Shown here piece after piece: positions 14,011-23,250 of a stretch of DNA of 64,000 bases. The stretch's first letter is position 1. Every line of letters begins with the position of its first letter. The stretch is from the NCBI GenBank assembly GCA_045638005.1, contig JAZUAN010000059.1:11250-75249 (forward strand), read 5' to 3'. The translations under genes and the position numbers were made by a program. The notes under the pieces were generated by a model, which saw only the letters and a list, made by a program, of their open reading frames with translations, had not been told where the DNA came from and made no database searches. The DNA comes from URNF01 sp045638005. Lineage in GTDB: Bacteria; Bacillota; Clostridia; Oscillospirales; Acutalibacteraceae.

Positions 14011-15015
14011 ATGAAATTACTGTTTCGCATACTATCCGTTTTGACGGTGGTTTGTCTGTTACTGCTGCCCGCTGCCGCTTGCAGCAGCCGTGAGGCGGGA
14101 ATGCAAAAGGTGCGGGTGTGTGAGGTCACCCACTCTATTTTCTACGCACCGCAATATGCCGCTATGTCGCTTGGCTTCTTCGAAGAAGAGGGCATTGAGA
14201 TAGAGTTGTCCAATGGGCAAGGCGCTGATGCGGTTATGTCCGCTGTTTTGTCGGATAATATTGATATAGGCTTTGCCGGTCCCGAGGCGGCTGTATACGT
14301 CTACAACGAGGGCAAAGAGGACTACACACAGGTGTTTGCGCAGGTCACACAGCGGGACGGCTCATTCTTAGTAGCGAGAGAGAAAAACGACAACTTTAAA
14401 TGGACCGATCTCAAAGGCGCACACGTACTGCCCGGCAGAAAGGGCGGCGTGCCGTATATGACCCTTGAATACGTCATTCGTAAAAACGGTCTTGACCCCG
14501 CAAAGGACGTCAACCTCGATACCAGTGTGCAGTATGCACTGATGACCGCCGCATTTACCGCCGGCACCGGCGAATATTTCACCTGTTTTGAGCCCACCGC
14601 CTCCATGCTGGAAGCGGAAGGCAAAGGGTATATCGTTGCCGCTGTGGGTGACGGTGCGGGCGAAATTCCCTATACAGCCTATTTTGCCAAAAAGAGCTAT
14701 ATTGAAAAAAACAGCAAACTGATCGCCGCATTCACACGCGCCATATACAAAGGACAGCAATGGGTATTGTCCCACTCTGCCGCTGAAATCGCCGAAGCAG
14801 TCGCAGAATTCTTCCCCGACACCTCTACGGAACTGCTTGCCGCGTCTGCACAGTCGTATATCGACATTGATGCATGGTGCGACACCCCCATCATGGACGA
14901 AACCTCATTTGATCTGCTACAGCAGGTCATGAGTGAAGCAGGAGAGTTGGAAACAACCGCCCCCTTTGATGAGGTAGTCGACAACACCTTCGCACAAAAA
15001 GTTGTCAAAGAATAA
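14011..15015 (+). CDS. NMT1/THI5-like substrate-binding lipoprotein
   Basis: Extracytoplasmic binding protein of 334 residues. A lipoprotein signal ends in LPAAAC, so C24 is the lipidated residue. The mature part has the NMT1/THI5 pattern, for example F-Y-A-P-Q-Y-A-A-M-S-L-G-F-F-E-E-E-G, found in proteins binding thiamine pyrimidine precursors but also in nitrate/sulfonate binders. Genomic neighbourhood (TPP riboswitch, thiT) favours a thiamine-related ligand. Last gene of the importer operon; RBS AGGAGG. Confidence 0.87.
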   Translation: MKLLFRILSVLTVVCLLLLPAAACSSREAGMQKVRVCEVTHSIFYAPQYAAMSLGFFEEEGIEIELSNGQGADAVMSAVLSDNIDIGFAGPEAAVYVYNEGKEDYTQVFAQVTQRDGSFLVAREKNDNFKWTDLKGAHVLPGRKGGVPYMTLEYVIRKNGLDPAKDVNLDTSVQYALMTAAFTAGTGEYFTCFEPTASMLEAEGKGYIVAAVGDGAGEIPYTAYFAKKSYIEKNSKLIAAFTRAIYKGQQWVLSHSAAEIAEAVAEFFPDTSTELLAASAQSYIDIDAWCDTPIMDETSFDLLQQVMSEAGELETTAPFDEVVDNTFAQKVVKE

Positions 15016-15029
15016 TATCTGGTTTCAGT

Positions 15030-15064
15030 ATGCCGCCGTATGTTATTCGGCGGCATATTTTTTT
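15030..15064 (+). terminator. Importer operon terminator
   Basis: ATGCCGCCG (15030-15038) pairs with CGGCGGCAT (15048-15056), followed by a run of T. Confidence 0.85.
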
Positions 15065-15210
15065 GAAAGAACAAAAAAACAATACTTTTACACAAAAAAA
15101 TAGTATAAAATTTGTGCGGTAATATCTATAGTGAAGGTAGCATTTTGAGCAACAATGTGTTAAAACCCAAGGTGAAGAAACAACTTTTTATAAAAAAGCA
15201 GAAATGTGTT

Positions 15211-15643
15211 ATGAAACTCGGCGTTTTAACCGTCCCGTTGCAGGCGTTGTCCGCGGAGGATACGTTTAATATCTGCATTCTTTGGGTGTACAAACCGTAG
15301 AGCTGGGTACCGGCGGTTACACCAACGATAACCATCTGAAACCCGAAGTCTACCTGAACGACGACAACAAAATCGAAGAATTCAAAGCACTGCTCAAAAA
15401 ATATGACTTAGAGATCAGCGTATTGTCCTGCCATGGCAACCCCGCAACGAGCATACCATCGAAACCTACGAAGTGCCGCAACCCGCATCAGATGTGCACG
15501 ATTTCTATCGCAACGTATGTAAAGTAATTAACGGCGAAGCGGAACAGCTCGTTACCCACGCGCAGTTGCGCCACGTGATGCAGGTCATCGAAGCGTCCTT
15601 CCAATCGGTAAAAGAGGACAAAAAAATTTATTGCAACATTTAA
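15211..15643 (+). pseudogene. Fused remnant: sugar phosphate isomerase start plus Gfo/Idh/MocA oxidoreductase end
   Basis: ATG at 15211 opens MKLGVLTVPLQALSAEDT, the N-terminus of a TIM-barrel sugar phosphate isomerase/epimerase. A frameshift near 15268 breaks the frame (stop at 15300), but the next frame continues the same domain (SLGVQTVELGTGGY to SVLSCHGNP). At about 15437-15447 the sequence switches to a third frame reading NEHTIETYEVPQP and ending with a stop at 15641. That C-terminal part, with V-T-H-A-Q-L-R-H-V-M-x-V-I-E-A, is typical of Gfo/Idh/MocA dehydrogenases. A deletion thus joined two neighbouring sugar genes. The locus cannot make either enzyme. Confidence 0.8.
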
Positions 15644-15656
15644 CGAATGAAATGTA

Positions 15657-15694
15657 CGGATGGCGTGTTTTTACAACGCGCCATCCGCTTTTTA
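15657..15694 (+). terminator. Terminator behind the pseudogene
   Basis: CGGATGGCG (15657-15665) pairs with CGCCATCCG (15679-15687), then CTTTTTATTT; the old operon terminator survives. Confidence 0.75.
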
Positions 15695-15700
15695 TTTCCA

Positions 15701-15729
15701 TTGACAGATGCCGCTCTTATTAGTATAAT
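15701..15729 (+). promoter_or_regulatory. metY promoter (perfect consensus)
   Basis: TTGACA (15701-15706), 17 bp, TATAAT (15724-15729). The leader to the ATG at 15764 is short, leaving no room for a SAM riboswitch or T-box. Confidence 0.85.
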
Positions 15730-15763
15730 AGATACAAACTTTTTAGAAACGGTAGTGATTCTA

Positions 15764-17038
15764 ATGAAACAAGATACCAAATGCATCCACAGCGGTTATT
15801 TCCCCGGCAACGGCGAGGCGCGTCAGATGCCGATCGTGCAAAGCACCACCTTCAAATATGATACCAGTGAGGACATGGGCAAACTATTCGATCTGGAAGC
15901 GAGCGGTTATTTCTATTCCCGCCTGCAAAATCCCACCTGCGACAACGTCGCAGCGAAAATCTGCGCCTTGGAAGGCGGCACCGCTGCCATGCTGACCTCT
16001 TCCGGTCAAGCGGCGTCCTTCTTTGCGGTGTTTAACATTGCGGGTTGCGGTGACCACGTCATTTCCTCTTCCGCTATCTACGGCGGCACTTACAATCTGT
16101 TCGCCGTCACCATGAAGCGCATGGGCATTGATTTCACCTTCGTGGCACCCGATTGCACCCCCGAAGAACTGGAGGCGGCATTCCGCCCCAACACCAAAGC
16201 GGTGTTCGGCGAGACCATCGCCAACCCTGCTCTCGACGTGCTGGATTTCGAAAAATTTGCCACCGCGGCACACAAGCACGGCGTGCCGCTCATCGTGGAC
16301 AACACTTTTGCCACCCCGGTTTTGTGCCGTCCGTTTGAACACGGCGCAGATATCGTGACCCATTCCACCACCAAATATCTCGACGGTCACGGTTCCTCGG
16401 TCGGCGGCTGCATCGTGGATTCGGGCAAATTCGACTGGACCGCACACGCGGATAAATTCCCCGGTCTTTGCACCCCCGATGACAGCTATCACGGCGTCAC
16501 CTATACCGAGCGTTTCGGTCTTGAAGGTGCGTATATCACCAAAGCTACCGCACAGCTGATGCGTGATCTGGGCGCTACCCAATCTCCGCAGAGCGCTTAT
16601 TATATCAACCTCGGCATCGAAAGTCTGTCTCTCCGTATGCGCCGTCATAGCGACAACGGTCAGGCGGTCGCCGAGTTCCTCCAAAGCCATGAAAAGATCG
16701 CCTGGGTGCGTTACAGTGGACTTCCCGGCGACAAAAACTATGAGCTCGCTAAAAAATATCTGCCGGACGGCTGCTGCGGTGTTGTCAGCTTCGGCGTAAA
16801 GGGCGGCAGAAAAGCAGCGGAAGCAATGATGAAAAATCTCAAACTCGCGTCCATCGCAACCCACGTTGCCGACGCAAAAACCTGCTGCCTGCATCCTGCT
16901 AATGCCACCCACAGACAGATGAACGACGCGGAACTCGCGGCGGCGGGCATCACCCCCGACCTCATCCGTCTGTCCTGCGGTATTGAAGCGGCAGAGGATA
17001 TCATCGCCGACATCCAACAGGCGCTGGCTTGTATCTGA
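15764..17038 (+). CDS. metY: O-acetylhomoserine sulfhydrylase
   Basis: PLP enzyme of 424 residues of the Cys/Met metabolism family; makes homocysteine from O-acetylhomoserine and sulfide. Typical N-terminus with H-S-G-Y and P-I-V-Q-S-T-T-F, the Y-S-R-L-Q-N-P-T motif, and the PLP lysine in HSTTKYLDGHG (K204). Length about 425 fits MetY rather than the shorter MetB/MetC (about 380). ATG at 15764 is the first start after the promoter; its ribosome binding site is weak (GGTAGTGATT). It is followed after 21 bp by metA, whose product supplies its substrate. Confidence 0.93.
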   Translation: MKQDTKCIHSGYFPGNGEARQMPIVQSTTFKYDTSEDMGKLFDLEASGYFYSRLQNPTCDNVAAKICALEGGTAAMLTSSGQAASFFAVFNIAGCGDHVISSSAIYGGTYNLFAVTMKRMGIDFTFVAPDCTPEELEAAFRPNTKAVFGETIANPALDVLDFEKFATAAHKHGVPLIVDNTFATPVLCRPFEHGADIVTHSTTKYLDGHGSSVGGCIVDSGKFDWTAHADKFPGLCTPDDSYHGVTYTERFGLEGAYITKATAQLMRDLGATQSPQSAYYINLGIESLSLRMRRHSDNGQAVAEFLQSHEKIAWVRYSGLPGDKNYELAKKYLPDGCCGVVSFGVKGGRKAAEAMMKNLKLASIATHVADAKTCCLHPANATHRQMNDAELAAAGITPDLIRLSCGIEAAEDIIADIQQALACI

Positions 17039-17059
17039 TTTCTAAAGGAGGGCAACAAA

Positions 17060-17980
17060 ATGCCCATTAAAATCCCCGATGCATTACCCGCAGTAGAAAC
17101 GCTGCTGCATGAAAATATTTTCGCCATGACCGAAAAGCGGGCGATCACACAGGATATCCGTCCTTTAAAAATCCTGCTTTTAAATCTCATGCCCACTAAA
17201 ATCGTGACCGAGACCCAGTTTTCCCGTCTGCTCGGCAACTCGCCGTTGCAGGTGGAACTGGAACTGTTGCACACCAAAACGCATGAGTCCAAAAACACCC
17301 CTATCGACCACTTAATCTCGTTTTACAAATCGTTTGACGAGGTGAAAAATCACAACTACGACGGTATGATCATCACCGGCGCACCGGTGGAGCATCTGCC
17401 GTTTGAAGAGGTGGACTATTGGGACGAGCTATGCGAGATCATGGAGTGGAGCAAAACGCACGTACACAGCACCATGCACATCTGCTGGGGCGCGCAGGCG
17501 GGTCTTTACTACCACTACGGTATCGGCAAACAGCAGTTGCCCGCAAAAGCGTTCGGCGTGTTCCCGCATGAGGTGGAGCATAAGACCTCCATGCTGTTCC
17601 GCGGCTTTGACGATGTGTTTATGGCACCACATTCCCGCCACACCACCATCGCGCGCGAGGATATTCTCACAAAAGATGAGCTGAAGATCCTCGCCTCCTC
17701 AAAGGAAGTGGGCGTGCTTGCGGTTGCCTCTAAAAATGCGAGACAGTTTTTCGTCACGGGTCACCTCGAATACGACGCAGACACCCTGCAAAGGGAGTAT
17801 CTCCGCGACAAAAATGCAGGACTGCCCATCGACATCCCGAAAAACTATTTCCCCGACGACGATGATACCAAAGCCCCCGTCGTCACCTGGCGGTCGGGTG
17901 CAAACCTCCTCTTTACCAACTGGCTCAACTACTTTGTGTACCAGACCACACCGTATAACATTGAGGATATCAACAAGTAA
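17060..17980 (+). CDS. metAA: Homoserine O-acetyltransferase (MetA family)
   Basis: MetA-family acyltransferase of 306 residues that activates homoserine. Catalytic residues are present: C142 in HICWGAQ, H235 and E237 in TGHLEYD. Residue 111 is Glu (A-P-V-E-H). Published work on the Bacillus cereus enzyme showed Glu111 gives acetyl-CoA specificity and Gly111 succinyl-CoA specificity. An acetyltransferase fits the neighbouring O-acetylhomoserine sulfhydrylase, so the common annotation as succinyltransferase would be wrong here. RBS AAAGGAGGG; ends at a strong terminator. Confidence 0.95.
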   Translation: MPIKIPDALPAVETLLHENIFAMTEKRAITQDIRPLKILLLNLMPTKIVTETQFSRLLGNSPLQVELELLHTKTHESKNTPIDHLISFYKSFDEVKNHNYDGMIITGAPVEHLPFEEVDYWDELCEIMEWSKTHVHSTMHICWGAQAGLYYHYGIGKQQLPAKAFGVFPHEVEHKTSMLFRGFDDVFMAPHSRHTTIAREDILTKDELKILASSKEVGVLAVASKNARQFFVTGHLEYDADTLQREYLRDKNAGLPIDIPKNYFPDDDDTKAPVVTWRSGANLLFTNWLNYFVYQTTPYNIEDINK

Positions 17981-17986
17981 ACAGAG

Positions 17987-18018
17987 AAGCGGTCGTTCCA
18001 ATCGGAACGACCGCTTTT
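17987..18018. terminator. Bidirectional terminator metA / htrA
   Basis: AAGCGGTCGTTCC (17987-17999), loop AATC, GGAACGACCGCTT (18004-18016), T-run on the plus side. Lies between convergent genes. Confidence 0.85.
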
Positions 18019-18028
18019 TAATTACTGC

Positions 18029-19633
18029 TTATTTACTTTTCGGCTTGCTTTCTTTCAATTTGCAGGTCACTTCAAACTTGGTTTCTTCACCGGTGCGGCT
18101 ATCAAGGCGTAGGAGAGACAAGGTGACTGTATCACCCGCAGAGTGCTTGGCGAGCTCACTGCGCAGCGCACCATAACCATCAATCTTGACACCATCAATA
18201 GCGGTGATCAGGTCGCCGATACGTGCGCGGGTGTCTTCCAGCATGGAGCCTTCTTCGATGGAACGGATCACAAAGCCGTAGTAGCCGTTGCTCGCAATAG
18301 AATAGCCGGTGATGCCCAATTCCACACGACCGCGGACATATCCGTATTTGATGAGATCGTCGATGATGGCTTTCGCTTCGTTGATCGGAATAGAGAAGCC
18401 AAGACCCTCATAGCCGTTAGCTGCGATCTTTGCAGAATTGATGCCGACCACCTGACCGTTATTATTGAGCAACGGACCGCCGGAGTTGCCGGGATTGATG
18501 GCAGCGTCAGTTTGTAAGCATTTGATGGAATATCCGGTATCCTCATATACATCGCGGGCAAGTCCCGAAATAATGCCCTGACTTGCAGACCAGTGGAGAC
18601 CACCGGCATTGCCCAGCGTCACCACGCGGGCGCCCATCACCAGCTTGGAGGAATCGCCGAATTCCGCGACCGAAAGGTCGTCTGCTTTGATCTTAATAAC
18701 CGCAAGGTCGGTGGACTGATCCGCGCCGATTACCTTTGCATTTTCGTGTTTGGTGCCGTCGTTGGTAACCACTTCTATTTGATCATACGCTTCGCCGGTC
18801 TCTTCATTGATGACCACATGCCAGTTGGTGATGATGTAGCCGTCTTTTGTCATCACGATACCGGTAGCCTCGCCCACCTGCGTGAGCGTCTCGCTGCCAA
18901 AGCCGTATTGATTAAGGCTGTTGGGCACCTGCATCTGATACACGTTGATAACCACTGTGCTATCCATGTTAGCGTCAATGATCTCAGTAGCAGAAAGACC
19001 GCCGTCATCATCCGCCCAATCGGTAATGTTGACGGTAGGCGCATCGTTATTGATGATCTCTTCTTCTTCAGTATTGCTCAGCGGCGGAGTATCGGTATTG
19101 ACCGTACCTATCACTGCAGAAATGATCAGAATGATCATCGCAACCGCAGCAATACTGCCGATCACCGCAAGTGCCACCACAGGTCCGTTGTGCCGTTTTC
19201 TTTTAGGCGGCTGCGGCGGGGTGGGTTGAGAGTAATAGGACGGAGGGGGCGGCGGAGTTGCACCGCCGTTTGCCGTATCCTCCTGCGGGGCGGTATTGTC
19301 GGCATGCATCGGCCCGCTACGATACCAGCCCGCTTCGTATGCGGGCGGCTGCGCGGGTTCAACGGGCGGTTGTACCGGCGTGGGCTCCGGTTGCGCAGGT
19401 GTTTCCTGCACAGGCTGCGCGGTTGTATACGGATTGGCGCGCCAATCGGTAACTTGCGGCTGCGCAGGCGCTTGCGGTGCGATCGGAGTCTCCGGCACAA
19501 CCGGAGTCTGCTGCACCGGCGCAGGCTCTGCTACGGGCGCTACGGGCGGGGTATCCCCGCTCGCTGCTGTTTCAGGCTGCGGATTTTCCGCAGAGGTTTG
19601 TGGGTTTTGATTGGGATTGAACCATTCAGACAT
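18029..19633 (-). CDS. HtrA/DegP-type membrane-anchored serine protease
   Basis: Envelope quality-control protease of 534 residues. The N-terminal 145 residues are cytoplasmic and strikingly rich in Pro, Gln and Ala, followed by a basic KRKRH stretch and one membrane helix (about 150-172). The outside part holds a trypsin-like domain with H272 (TNWHV), D309 (STDLAVI) and S384 (NPGNSGGP), then one PDZ domain (about 435-520) for peptide binding. This is the type II membrane arrangement of Firmicutes HtrA. It lies downstream of, and on the same strand as, a two-component system, resembling CssRS-HtrB or the WalRK-HtrC order in Bacillus. Confidence 0.93.
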   Translation of the reverse strand: MSEWFNPNQNPQTSAENPQPETAASGDTPPVAPVAEPAPVQQTPVVPETPIAPQAPAQPQVTDWRANPYTTAQPVQETPAQPEPTPVQPPVEPAQPPAYEAGWYRSGPMHADNTAPQEDTANGGATPPPPPSYYSQPTPPQPPKRKRHNGPVVALAVIGSIAAVAMIILIISAVIGTVNTDTPPLSNTEEEEIINNDAPTVNITDWADDDGGLSATEIIDANMDSTVVINVYQMQVPNSLNQYGFGSETLTQVGEATGIVMTKDGYIITNWHVVINEETGEAYDQIEVVTNDGTKHENAKVIGADQSTDLAVIKIKADDLSVAEFGDSSKLVMGARVVTLGNAGGLHWSASQGIISGLARDVYEDTGYSIKCLQTDAAINPGNSGGPLLNNNGQVVGINSAKIAANGYEGLGFSIPINEAKAIIDDLIKYGYVRGRVELGITGYSIASNGYYGFVIRSIEEGSMLEDTRARIGDLITAIDGVKIDGYGALRSELAKHSAGDTVTLSLLRLDSRTGEETKFEVTCKLKESKPKSK

Positions 19634-19725
19634 GTAAACACGACCTTTCGCGTGGTTTTATTCAATTACAGCATACAACCGAATTGTGTTTTTTTGTTGA
19701 ACATTGTTTGATAAGTTTTGAAAAA

Positions 19726-21159
19726 TTAGGGCAACCAAAAAAGAAACTCCGTGTACTGCCCTTCTTCCGAGCGCACCATTACTTCGCCCTTGTGCAGCGA
19801 AAGCACTGTCTGCACAATGTACAGACCCAAGCCGACACCGGTTTTATCCAAGCCGCGGGAGCGGTCACTCTTGTAAAACCGTTCGAAAATGCGCGGCATT
19901 TCCTCGGCGGGAATACCCGCGCCCGTATTGCGGATACTGCAAACGTTGCGGCCGTCTTGCTTTTTCAAGGTGATGCAAATCTCTCCGCCCACATTGGAAA
20001 ATTTCACCGCATTATCCAGCAGATTGTATATTACCTGCCCAATGAGATCAAAATCGCCGTGTACCGTTATGCTCTCCGCATCCTCCAGCCCTTCGATGCG
20101 CAGTTGTTTTTCCTCAATGCGTTTTTCAAAGGTGAGCAATGTCTGACCGGTTAATGCGGTCAGATCAAAATCAACCGCATTGAGATTTAACTGCCCGCTG
20201 TCAATGCGGGACAGCGCCAGCATGGATTTTACCAAGCGGGAGAGCCGCTTGATTTCGTCGCTGACGATCTTTAAATAGTATTCCCGCTTGCTCTCCGGAA
20301 TGGTACCGTCCAAAACACCGTCAATAAAACCAGCAATGGTGGTCATGGGGGTACGCAGCTCATGCGAAACATTCGCCACAAAGCTGCGGCGCATATTTTC
20401 TACCGAGGACAAGGACAACGCCATAGAATTGAGCGCTTGCGCGAGCTCGGCGGTCTCGTCCTTGCCGGAAACCGGTAACCGACAGCTGAAATCTCCTTCC
20501 GCAAAGCGGCGGGTGGCTTTTGCCATGGCACGCAGAGGACGCACCAACCGCTCTGTCATCACGTACAGCGCCACAAAGGTAAGTGTCAAAACGCCCAATG
20601 CCGCAATAAGGGATATCTGCAAATTACTGCGCACATACTGCCACAAACCGCCCGCAGGGGTGGAAACAAATACGTATCCGAGCAAGGTTTTCCCCCGCTC
20701 GATAGGAACACCTGCGGTATATTGTTGCTCGGTGTACAAACCGTTCAAGGTGCTGACACCATAATAATCAGCGCCTTTATCCACGATAATGCTGTCAAGC
20801 GATACCGTGCGGTCAATAGTTACCTCATCCCCCGCCTCATCACACATCAGCAGCACCGTTGAATCCGCATCCGTGATGACCACGGTACAATTCAAGGCGA
20901 GCGACAGCAGTTTGATATACGGAGACAAATTGCTTCTTTCTATATGATATATCGTTTTACCCTCTGCATTTTGTGCAGGTGACACGCTGTTAGCGGTGTA
21001 CTCCGAAATCGAGATAGCATGTTCTTCCAAAAGCGTATGCTTTTCATCCAGCCAATACCGCGCGGTCAAAAACAACTGCGCACCCTGCATGGCAATGAAG
21101 CTAACCACGATGATGCAGGAAATGACCGTGAAATATTTTGAGAAAATACTCTTGAACAT
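19726..21159 (-). CDS. Sensor histidine kinase
   Basis: Membrane histidine kinase of 477 residues. Helices at about 11-31 and 180-200 frame an extracytoplasmic sensor domain of about 150 residues. A HAMP domain follows (R-L-V-R-P-L-R-A-M), then the dimerisation domain with NVSHELRTP (phosphorylated H266) and an HATPase domain with N-box NLLDNAVKFS and G-boxes GVGLGLYIV. There is no PAS domain, unlike WalK. It sits 6 bp after its response regulator gene and 92 bp before htrA, suggesting control of envelope stress or cell wall homeostasis; that is inference. Confidence 0.93.
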   Translation of the reverse strand: MFKSIFSKYFTVISCIIVVSFIAMQGAQLFLTARYWLDEKHTLLEEHAISISEYTANSVSPAQNAEGKTIYHIERSNLSPYIKLLSLALNCTVVITDADSTVLLMCDEAGDEVTIDRTVSLDSIIVDKGADYYGVSTLNGLYTEQQYTAGVPIERGKTLLGYVFVSTPAGGLWQYVRSNLQISLIAALGVLTLTFVALYVMTERLVRPLRAMAKATRRFAEGDFSCRLPVSGKDETAELAQALNSMALSLSSVENMRRSFVANVSHELRTPMTTIAGFIDGVLDGTIPESKREYYLKIVSDEIKRLSRLVKSMLALSRIDSGQLNLNAVDFDLTALTGQTLLTFEKRIEEKQLRIEGLEDAESITVHGDFDLIGQVIYNLLDNAVKFSNVGGEICITLKKQDGRNVCSIRNTGAGIPAEEMPRIFERFYKSDRSRGLDKTGVGLGLYIVQTVLSLHKGEVMVRSEEGQYTEFLFWLP

Positions 21160-21165
21160 ATCGTA

Positions 21166-21870
21166 TTATTCCCCTTTGAAATCGTCTTTGACCTCAAATT
21201 TATAGCCGACACCCCAAACCGTTTTGAGCGTCCATTGCTCTGAGATGCCGTCCAGCTTTTCGCGCAGACGCTTGATATGTACGTCCACCGTGCGGCTATC
21301 GCCGTAATATTCAAAGCCCCACACCTCATCCAACAACTGGTCACGGGTGTACACACGATTTGGATTGCTTGCCAAATGATAGATCAGTTCCATTTCCTTT
21401 GGCGGGGTATCCACCGCTTTGCCGTCCACCCGCATCTCAAAGGTCTCCATATTGATGGAAAGTTTATCGAAACGGATCTCCCGCAACTTTTTATGCCCCT
21501 CCGCACCGCTGCGACGCAGCACCGCTTTGATGCGTGCCATTACTTCCTTGGTTTCAAACGGCTTGACCACATAATCGTCAGCTCCGAGTTCCAAGCCGAG
21601 CACCTTATCGAACACCTCACCCTTCGCGGTGAGCATAATAATCGGCACATCCGATTTTTTACGCAGTTCACGGCATACCTGCCAGCCGTCCAGTTCCGGC
21701 ATCATCACGTCCAACAAGATCAGATCCGGCTGCTCGCTGTCAAATAACTTGACCGCCTTTGCGCCGTTTTCCGCGATAATGGCATCATAGCCTTCTTTTT
21801 CCAAATACAGACGCAACAGTTCACAAATGTTGCTGTCGTCATCCGCTACCATAATTTTGAGCGCTGCCAT
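21166..21870 (-). CDS. Response regulator, OmpR/PhoB family
   Basis: Transcription factor of 234 residues: receiver domain with acidic D10-D12, phospho-acceptor D54 (L-L-D-V-M-M-P) and K103-region KPF, then a winged-helix DNA-binding domain with RTVDVHIKRLREK and WGVGYKFE. Start ATG at 21870 has AAGGAGG seven bases upstream. Partner of the kinase directly downstream. Confidence 0.94.
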   Translation of the reverse strand: MAALKIMVADDDSNICELLRLYLEKEGYDAIIAENGAKAVKLFDSEQPDLILLDVMMPELDGWQVCRELRKKSDVPIIMLTAKGEVFDKVLGLELGADDYVVKPFETKEVMARIKAVLRRSGAEGHKKLREIRFDKLSINMETFEMRVDGKAVDTPPKEMELIYHLASNPNRVYTRDQLLDEVWGFEYYGDSRTVDVHIKRLREKLDGISEQWTLKTVWGVGYKFEVKDDFKGE

Positions 21871-21931
21871 ATAAAGACCTCCTTTTCTACTGTTCAGTAT
21901 ACAGGTAAACGCCGCTCTTTGTATGAACAAA

Positions 21932-23038
21932 TCATAAATTCAATATACGGGAAATTAACACATTGGACACCAAAAAGCCCTCTTTTGTGAATGCAATGCC
22001 GTCATCCGATACTAAAACCAGCTGTCGCGGCAGTTTTTCTGCCGCTTCTCGCCACGCAAGCGGTATCGGCTTTTGAAAACGCGCTGTAAACGCCGTTTCC
22101 CGCAAACCCTCGGTCAACCGCAGCCGCAACATCGCATATTCCGTTTCCCCGCCCGCGGGGATAGCCTCATCCCTTTCTGTCAAAGGGGTATTACCCTCAA
22201 TAAAAGCATGAATATCCCGCGGATAATACAGTCGCTTTCCGTCAAAAAACGAATGGGCGGCGGGACCGAAGCCGAGATACGGTTCGCCGTTCCAATATTT
22301 GAGGTTGTGCCTGCTTTCTTTGCCCGCGTGTGCGAAATTAGAGATCTCATATTGACGGTACCCTTCTGTCTCCAATGCATCCACCGCCGTCAGATACAAT
22401 TCAGCCGCCGCATCCTCATCCGGCAGCGATAATGTATCCTGCTTTTCAAAATACGGTGTGTGTGGCTCTAATTTTAAAAGGTAAGCCGACACGTGTGAAG
22501 CGCCGAGTGATGCACATAAAGCCGCATCCTCTTTTATATGTTCCGCGGTCTGCCCCGGCACAGCAAGCATCATATCCAAGGAAATGTTCGCAATACCCGC
22601 CGCTTTCGCATCCGCAACCGCGCGGGCAACATCAGCGGGGATGTGCCGTCTGCCGAGCATTTGCAGCACTGACGGTGAAGAGGATTGCATACCCAGCGAA
22701 AGGCGGTTGCCGCCCGCCGCACAGAAGGCATAAAAGGTGTCCTTTAAATCGTCTGCGGGATTGGCTTCAAGAGTGATTTCCGCATCTTGCGGCAGGCTAA
22801 AACACGCTCGCGCCGTTTCTGTCAGCCGTGCGATGCGTTTGCCGCCGAGCAATGCCGGCGTGCCGCCGCCGAAATACACTGTATCCGCGTGCATCCCCGC
22901 TTTTTTCTGCATTTCACGGATGAGTGCGGCGGTGTAGGCATCCTTCAAACGGTCGTCCGTATCGGCAAGAGAGTAAAAGTCACAGTAGGGACATTTGGAT
23001 ACACAAAAAGGTATGTGTATGTAAATACCGCAGGCCAT
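21932..23038 (-). CDS. hemW: Radical SAM heme chaperone HemW-like
   Basis: Protein of 368 residues of the coproporphyrinogen oxidase-like radical SAM family. The iron-sulfur motif HIPFCVSKCPYCDF (C12, C16, C19) and the FGGGTP SAM motif are intact. HemW members insert heme or bind it and lack coproporphyrinogen oxidase activity; length under 400 and the H-N-L-K-Y-W segment support HemW. ATG at 23038 is chosen since GGAGG lies seven bases upstream; a GTG two codons earlier overlaps the ribosome binding site. Possibly first gene of a run with the two-component system (61-bp gap). Confidence 0.9.
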   Translation of the reverse strand: MACGIYIHIPFCVSKCPYCDFYSLADTDDRLKDAYTAALIREMQKKAGMHADTVYFGGGTPALLGGKRIARLTETARACFSLPQDAEITLEANPADDLKDTFYAFCAAGGNRLSLGMQSSSPSVLQMLGRRHIPADVARAVADAKAAGIANISLDMMLAVPGQTAEHIKEDAALCASLGASHVSAYLLKLEPHTPYFEKQDTLSLPDEDAAAELYLTAVDALETEGYRQYEISNFAHAGKESRHNLKYWNGEPYLGFGPAAHSFFDGKRLYYPRDIHAFIEGNTPLTERDEAIPAGGETEYAMLRLRLTEGLRETAFTARFQKPIPLAWREAAEKLPRQLVLVSDDGIAFTKEGFLVSNVLISRILNL

Positions 23039-23172
23039 TTTCACACCTCCTTTATAGCTGAAAAGTCGCCTTATGGGTGATTTGAAGCGACCCCTTTTTA
23101 ACTATGTTTTATTTTACCATTTTACAGCAGAAAATGCCACTACTTTTTCATGGAGAAACCCGTATTTTTTTC

Positions 23173-23201
23173 TTGCAATATACCGCAAAAGATGATATGA
23201 T
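23173..23201 (+). promoter_or_regulatory. dnaD operon promoter
   Basis: TTGCAA (23173-23178), 17 bp, TATGAT (23196-23201), 50 bp before the dnaD start; an alternative TATAAT lies at 23209-23214. Confidence 0.5.
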
Positions 23202-23250
23202 AAAGTGATATAATGTAGATGTATTATGTATTTATCTAAGGAGGTGGCGT

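Noticed and set aside
15730..15763. SAM riboswitch before metY
   Set aside because: Only about 35 nt lie between promoter and start codon, with no aptamer-like structure.
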